A DNA stretch of 64,000 nt, taken from positions 186,001-250,000 of the forward strand of contig OY978108.1 in assembly GCA_963854735.1 (NCBI GenBank), written 5' to 3'. This document shows, one piece after another, positions 60,020-64,000 of this stretch (positions are counted from its first letter, which is position 1; every line of letters begins with the position of its first letter). Source of the DNA: Marvania coccoides. Lineage: Eukaryota; Chlorophyta; Trebouxiophyceae; Chlorellales; Chlorellaceae. The notes below the pieces were generated by a model that saw nothing but the letters and a program-made list of their open reading frames with translations, did not search any database and had not been told where the DNA came from. The translations under genes were made by a program, and so were the position numbers.

Positions 60020-60591
60020 TCACGCCACCACTTTCACGCCCTTCCAGAATGCCACGTACCCCTTGATGTTTTTTGCCTTTTCCTTGGCATCAGGGTAGTA
60101 CCACGCGGCGTCCTTTGAAACCTTGTCGCCCACCACCACGTCGTAATAGTTGCAAGTGCCCTTCCAGCCGCACGTCGTATGCAGCGAAGAGTCTTTGAAG
60201 TGCTCTTTCTTCAGGCTGGAGGGCGGGAAGTAGTGGTTGTTCTCCACGATGACGGTTGAGTCGCTCTCCGCCACCGTCACTCCCTCAAAAACGGCCTTCA
60301 TGGCGAACGTTCGCACCTGCTTGTTACGCCTGCCTGCTGCTAAGCCTGAACCGGCAGTGGCAGGGGGAGTTGAGGTTGCGAGGAAATTTTGGCTCAAAAT
60401 GCTAAGACGGGTAGATGCAACTGTGTAGTTTTTATGATGAGATTAGTTCAAAAAGCATCGCGGAAGACGCGGAGGAGATGCAACTCTCATTGCAAGAGAT
60501 GCAACTCTACTTCGATTTGAATTCACTTACAGAGAGGGCGCGTTCCGACACGGGCTGTGAGCGCCTTCCCGAGGTGCGCGCACTTTAGCAT
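60020..60591 (-). CDS. DUF427 protein with organelle presequence
   Basis: Two exons (60591-60531, 60420-60020) give 153 residues. The C-terminal ~95 residues are a DUF427 domain: MKAVFEGVTVAESDSTVIVENNHYFP, the core motif TTCGWKGTCNYYDV (CGWKG typical) and AWYYPDAKEKAKNIKGYVAFW. The N-terminal ~55 residues (MLKCAHLGKALTARVGTRPL...) are basic, hydroxylated and poor in acids, as in a plastid or mitochondrial presequence. Exon 1 supplies the only ATG; without it the frame would have to begin at the internal Met 34 bases into the domain. The domain's biochemical role is unknown. It is divergent from the APR gene. Confidence 0.88.
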
Positions 60592-60727
60592 TTCAACTTA
60601 AGCTGTAATTCTTACGCGGTAGGCCTCAACTGTGTGTGGCTAGCTGTGCTTGCAAAAACAGAAGAAGAAACCAAAATATGATCTTGAAATTTGTCGAAAA
60701 ACAGACTCACATTGCCCTTTCCAAATC

Positions 60728-60740
60728 TATATAAATATAG
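60728..60740 (+). promoter_or_regulatory. TATA-like element of the APR gene
   Basis: TATATAAATATAG starts 21 bases before the ATG at 60749. With the usual 25-35 base spacing, transcription would begin downstream of that ATG, in which case the internal Met at 60911 would be the true start. Confidence 0.5.
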
Positions 60741-60748
60741 TTTGAACC

Positions 60749-62360
60749 ATGAAGGTGTCGTCCACGATCGCTCAGGCGCAGGCAAGTCGATTTAGTGAGC
60801 GCCGACGCACCCAGTGTCGCGTTTTGCGTCTAACTTGATTAATTTGAACTTTGCAGAGTGCGTCCATCGGCGCCGTGCGCCCCGCCAAGCGCAGCCAGCA
60901 CTCTCAGGTGATGGCGACCCTTCGCAAGGCTGCTGGCGCATCTCGCTCTAGGGCTGCCTCCCAGGCCCTGCTCTGCCGCTCCCAGGCCCCTCAGGTATGC
61001 CTAGTTGGCTATTTATTATTATTTTTTTTTCATTTCAAATCCCACGCTCGCCTGACTGTTTTTTTTTTCCATTGAAACTTTTCAGGCCAACGCCGCTGCA
61101 GTCGATGCTCCCGTCTCTCAGCAGCAGGACTGGGCCGCTGTGGCCACCAACCTAGACCTCAAGTCGCCCCTGGAGATCATGGACCACGTAAGACAGCTAT
61201 AAAATCCTTACACATCGAATAAACTCCCCTCCGAATATCAACACTTGATTCCCTGAATTTTTCACTCGTTTTCTCTCATTTTTCCCGCTTTTCAGGCGCT
61301 GGCCAGCTTCGGCGACACCATCGGTATCGCTTTCTCCGGCGCCGAGGACGTGGCGCTTATCGAGTACGCCCACCTCACTGGCCGCCCTTACCGCGTCTTC
61401 TCGCTCGACACCGGCCGCCTCAACGCCGAGACCTACCACCTATTCGACGCCGTGGAGAAGCACTACAACATTCGCATCGAGTACACCTTCCCTGATGCCC
61501 AAGAAACCATGGATTTGGTGCGTACCAAGGGTCTGTTTTCCTTCTTCGAGGACGGCCACGGCGAGTGCTGCCGCGTGCGCAAGGTGCGCCCCCTGCGCCG
61601 CCAGCTCACCGGGCTCAACGCCTGGATCACTGGGCAGCGTAAAGACCAGTCCCCCGGCACCAGGCAGGCTGTTCCCGTGGTGCAAGTGGACCCCGTCTTT
61701 GAGGGGCTTGCCGGCGGTGCTGGCTCGCTGATTAAGTACAACCCGCTCTCCAACGTGTCATCCGCGGAGGTTTGGAACTTCCTGCGCGTGATGGGGGTGC
61801 CCACCAACAAGCTGCATGCCTGCGGCTACGTTTCCATTGGCTGCGAGCCCTGCACGCGCTCCGTGCTGCCCAACCAGCACGAGCGGGAGGGGCGGTGGTG
61901 GTGGGAGGACGCCACCGCGAAGGAGTGCGGCCTGCACAGCGGCAACATCGTGCAATCCGCGGCTGATCAGGCGGAAGACGAGGCGAAGGATCTCTTCCAG
62001 GCGACGGCGGTGGAGAAGCTGACAAAGGAGCAGCTGGGGGGCCTCCTGGATGGGCCTAGGGATCGGGATACGTTGGTGGTGCTGTACGCGCCCTGGTGCC
62101 AGTTCTGCCAGGGCATGGAGATGTCGTATGATCAGTTAGCGAGGGACAATGCTGCCGCCGGCTCTTCGATGCGCGTGGCCAAGTTCCAGGCTGACATCGA
62201 GCGGGACTTCGCGGCAGACAGGTTTGGGCTGCAGACCTTCCCCCTGGTCGTGCTGCTGCCCAAGAACGGCGGCGCTGGAAAGTTTGTGAAGTACCCCTCA
62301 GAGCGACGGGACACTGAGACCCTGGGGATGTGGGCCAAGACCATGGTGGGGTATGAGTAA
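60749..62360 (+). CDS. APR: adenylylsulfate (APS) reductase, plastid
   Basis: Four exons (60749-60781, 60857-60994, 61086-61187, 61296-62360) give 445 residues. A Ser/Ala/Arg-rich transit peptide precedes the reductase domain: [30 protein letters not shown], the Cys-Cys of [25 protein letters not shown] and GCEPCTRS, giving the CC...CxxC ligands of the [4Fe-4S] cluster. The C-terminal ~130 residues are a thioredoxin/glutaredoxin-like domain with WCQFC. The plant-type enzyme reduces APS to sulfite with glutathione in the plastid sulfate assimilation pathway. Intron 1 reads as GC-AG (GCGCAG|GCAAGT) if the first ATG is used. If the internal ATG (60911) is the start, exon 1 is noncoding and a GT donor nearby (TTTA|GTGAGC) would also work. 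Confidence 0.95.
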
Positions 62361-62825
62361 GTATTGGAGTGTACAACTGCCTTTTCTTGGAATGGGAAGT
62401 TTTGAGGGCCACGAGGTGGCGAATTAAACAAACGTTTCTCGCACTCAATTTTTTAGTATTTGCTTTGCTTTGTTTTTTTTGGTTTGATTTCATCTTGGTT
62501 TGTCGCGCGTGCTGGTGATCCCATGCGTGGCATACATGAAATTGTGGGGGTTCTTTCCCCCTAAAACGCTTTCTCATTCATTGTTTTTTCTTTCCTTTGG
62601 TTTTCTACGTTTCCTACCCAATCGTGAGAAAAGTGAATATCTATTCGCCCCCTTTTTGTCGCTGACATTATTGAAACAGCGCCAGGTAACACCTAGACTA
62701 AAGCACCGCTAGAAAAGGAGGGGACAGCGCTGCACAAAATGTCCACTTAATTCTTATTCTGCAGATATGTTTAACATTTTTACAACAGCATTTAAAATAG
62801 AACGGGGCAGCTACATATGTATAGT
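62361..62825. other. convergent 3' spacer
   Basis: This 465-bp T-rich stretch lies between the APR stop and the U1-70K stop. Nothing else is seen. Confidence 0.5.
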
Positions 62826-64000
62826 CTAGTAGTCGTGCTCCCTGGGCCGCTTGGCATCCCCCCTCTCGTCGATAAACTCTCCTTCCTCCGGCTCATCGTT
62901 ATACGCTGCGGGAGGGGGAGCATAGCCTGGAGGAGGCACCGCATTGTAGCCGTCGTCGCCATAGCCGCCACGCTCACGCCTGCGAAAGAAAAAGCAAGAA
63001 AAAGGCAAAAAATAAATGAGAAAAAGCGACGTCCTTAAAAACAAATGCAATTAATAGGCCTGAACCCAGCCCCCAAAAATTGAAATTTGAGCTCAAACAC
63101 AGCGCAGAAGAAGCGGATCAAGAGAAAAATAATTATATACTAACTGTACTGAAAACTACTAAATATATCTCACCCTCTGCTGTCCTCCATGCTCCGCCTG
63201 TCCCTCTTCCTCTCCGAGCGATACCCGTCCCTGCGGTCCCCCCGCTCGCTCCTATCTCGGTCCCTGTACCGCTCCCGGTCCCGATCCGACCGCCCCCTGT
63301 CTCTGTCCCGCCTCTCCTCTCCTCTATGGTCCCCCTCGCGCCGCCTGGCAGAAACGTCCCTCGGCCGCTCGCTGCGCGCCCGCTCCCCGCGGTCCCCACG
63401 GTCGCGGTCCCGCTCCCGCTCCAGGTCCCGCTCAGGCGGCGCGTAGCCAGAGGGCCCTGCTTCCTCGATTCCAGCAGCTTTCAGCACCGCCCGCCGTAAC
63501 TCAACCTTCCGTGGGTCTTTCGGGGGGCGCTCAAGGCGGCTGGCGCCGCGTTTGCCGCCCCCCAGCCGCCGCGGTCGCCACTCCGGCACGGTGCGCCCCC
63601 GTTCGACGTCCACGACGCAACGCTGCCCCTCAATTTTCCTGCCATCGGCGCGCTTGTACGCCTCCTTCATGTCGCTCTTGTGCTCAAACTCCACGAAGGC
63701 GTACCCGCGCGGCTTCCCCGCCTGGTCCTGCACGATCGTCACCCGTTTAATGGGACCATACTCTTCGAATTCTCGCCGCAGCTTCCGCTCCGTGATATCC
63801 AGGGGCAGCCGCCCCACGAACAGCGTTTTGTACGGGTCGCCCTCGATATTAGCGTCTTTGCTGGGGTCCCAGTTGACCAGACCCTCCTCCAGCGCCGCCC
63901 TGCGCTTCTCCGCTGCCTCTTTGACTTGAGCGATTTCGAGCTCCATGCGGGTAGGCAGCTCCAAGCGCACCTGGCGCGCGAGCTCGATGTTGCGGAAGTG
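62826..64000 (-). CDS. U1 small nuclear ribonucleoprotein 70 kDa (partial, 5' end outside the window)
   Basis: Two exons are visible (64000 or beyond to 63174, then 62979-62826). The RRM has RNP2 [10 protein letters not shown] and RNP1 [11 protein letters not shown], preceded by the U1-70K linker [19 protein letters not shown] family-specific end follows ([32 protein letters not shown], read with breaks). The rest is Arg/Asp/Glu/Ser-rich, ending in an acidic and aromatic tail. The protein binds stem-loop I of U1 snRNA and supports 5' splice-site recognition. The first exon or exons lie past the right edge. The splice join gives Gly-Arg in phase. Confidence 0.94.

Overview
This is a nuclear-genome window from a photosynthetic eukaryote, most likely a green alga (Chlorophyta). 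The evidence is 27 intron-bearing or eukaryote-type genes with plant-like products: plastid-type SufC, HemC, a lumenal Deg protease, a ferredoxin, the APR-type adenylylsulfate reductase with a thioredoxin domain, a STE1/DWF7-type sterol C5-desaturase, a tubby-like protein and a hydroxyproline-rich wall-type glycoprotein. Exons are GC-rich; introns and spacers are AT-rich and pyrimidine-rich. I cannot name the genus.

Layout, left to right. 1-2990: the 3' end of a LINE copy on the minus strand, a decayed gene fragment, and a three-exon ferredoxin gene. 2991-17810: poly(A)-binding protein, LplA-like ligase, p23 co-chaperone, LYAR zinc-finger protein, a Gly-rich predicted plastid membrane protein, DPH7, porphobilinogen deaminase (HemC), a Nudix hydrolase and a tubby-like protein. 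About 18500-22555: a LINE retrotransposon with ORF1, an endonuclease, and only the end of the reverse transcriptase. 22988-33129: a secreted protein of unknown function, TSR2, a membrane-anchored coiled-coil protein, a Sec14/CRAL-TRIO protein, a proline-rich GPI-type glycoprotein and the sterol desaturase. 33553-43397: one 12-exon gene for a giant ubiquitin-specific protease. 44171-64000: TauD-type dioxygenase, class 3 lipase, GT10 fucosyltransferase, SufC, RCC1, MOB1, Deg protease, a DUF427 protein, APR and U1-70K (cut by the window edge).

Genes alternate in divergent and convergent pairs, usually 150-550 bp apart, with no operon-like logic. Several products act in plastid metabolism (HemC for tetrapyrroles, SufC for Fe-S assembly, APR for sulfate reduction, ferredoxin as electron carrier, Deg for protein quality control). 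Others serve RNA and ribosome biology (PABP, LYAR, TSR2, U1-70K, DPH7).

The strongest unusual signals are: a very high share of GC-AG introns (about 8 of some 65 inferred introns); a LINE whose ORF1 and ORF2 share a frame separated by one TAG, and whose reverse transcriptase is deleted up to its catalytic Asp-Asp; further LINE 3' ends at 107-238 and about 29722-29757; an inverted repeat pair flanking the glycoprotein gene; and several cryptic or decayed coding stretches in gaps.

All exon structures were read by eye from splice signals, phase and family knowledge. No alignment was run.
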